Source: JBMNTQ01 sp050945815 (GTDB lineage: Bacteria > Bacillota > Clostridia > Christensenellales > JBMNTQ01). Taken from it: a stretch of DNA of 5,076 nucleotides. The notes under the pieces were generated by a model that ran no database searches, was not told the origin of the DNA, and saw only the letters and a list, made by a program, of their open reading frames with translations. A program made the position numbers and the translations under genes. The stretch is taken from positions 1-5,076 of the forward strand of contig JBMNTQ010000152.1 in the NCBI GenBank assembly GCA_050945815.1, read 5' to 3'. The stretch's first letter is position 1. Every line of letters starts with the position of its first letter. Positions 4,992 through 5,076 of this stretch are shown piece after piece.

Positions 4992-5076
4992 ATGGAAAAT
5001 CTGATTTTATCGATTAACGTTGTGTTGCCGATGTTTTTATGTATGATGTTGGGGTATGCACTGAAGCGATTTAAGA
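4992..5076 (+). CDS. AEC (auxin efflux carrier) family transporter, N-terminal fragment cut by window edge
   Basis: The first 28 codons are visible. INVVLPMFLCMMLGYALKR is a hydrophobic first membrane segment ending in a basic stretch, very like the N-terminus of bacterial AEC family permeases (typically NVVLPIFLLMLLGY-like), inner-membrane carriers for dicarboxylates such as malate or for other small organic anions. GGGGGGA ends 3 nt before the ATG, a serviceable though G-rich ribosome binding site. Most of the protein lies outside, so the substrate cannot be judged. It is divergent from yyaL. Confidence 0.72.
   Translation, partial: MENLILSINVVLPMFLCMMLGYALKRFK

Noticed and set aside
4888..5004. 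A 38-codon open frame from ATG 4888 overlapping the start of the AEC transporter
   Set aside because: Only a modest GGGGA precedes it, the peptide has no recognisable features, and it runs through the transporter's ribosome binding site and start in another frame. A translated leader peptide is possible but not supported.

Overview
The window looks like a piece of chromosome from an anaerobic, low-to-mid GC Bacillota (Clostridia or Negativicutes type). The support for this is a rubrerythrin next to a two-iron desulfoferrodoxin, a KamA-family radical-SAM aminomutase, strong AGGAGG-type ribosome binding sites, TTG and apparently CTG starts, and intrinsic terminators. I cannot name the species. 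I see no IS elements, CRISPR arrays, tRNA or rRNA genes, and no sign of phage.

Layout: (1) positions 1-377, minus strand: the N-terminal part of a lysine/glutamate 2,3-aminomutase-like gene that runs off the left edge. (2) 378-799: a non-coding divergent intergenic region with a candidate structured RNA or attenuator (514-613) and two perfect inverted repeats (708-724 and 744-759) lying on the probable promoter of the next gene. (3) 800-1573, plus: a ZupT-type ZIP metal transporter, probably starting at CTG. (4) 1661-2197, plus: rubrerythrin. (5) 2260-2637, plus: desulfoferrodoxin (superoxide reductase). (6) 2671-2703: a perfect 13-bp hairpin terminator shared by convergent genes. (7) 2719-4743, minus: a full-length YyaL/DUF255 (thioredoxin-like) protein. 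(8) 4744-4991: a divergent intergenic region. (9) 4992-5076, plus: the first 28 codons of an AEC (auxin efflux carrier) family transporter cut by the right edge.

How the genes fit together: desulfoferrodoxin reduces superoxide to H2O2 and rubrerythrin reduces H2O2 to water, so the adjacent same-strand pair forms a complete oxygen-defence route for an anaerobe. Both are iron enzymes, and the ZIP transporter just upstream could supply Fe, Mn or Zn; that link is inferred from position only. The aminomutase, YyaL protein and AEC transporter have no evident functional tie to this cluster.

I found no convincing new multi-gene system. The points most worth checking are the regulatory architecture in front of the ZIP gene (attenuator-like RNA plus two different palindromes) and the non-ATG starts.
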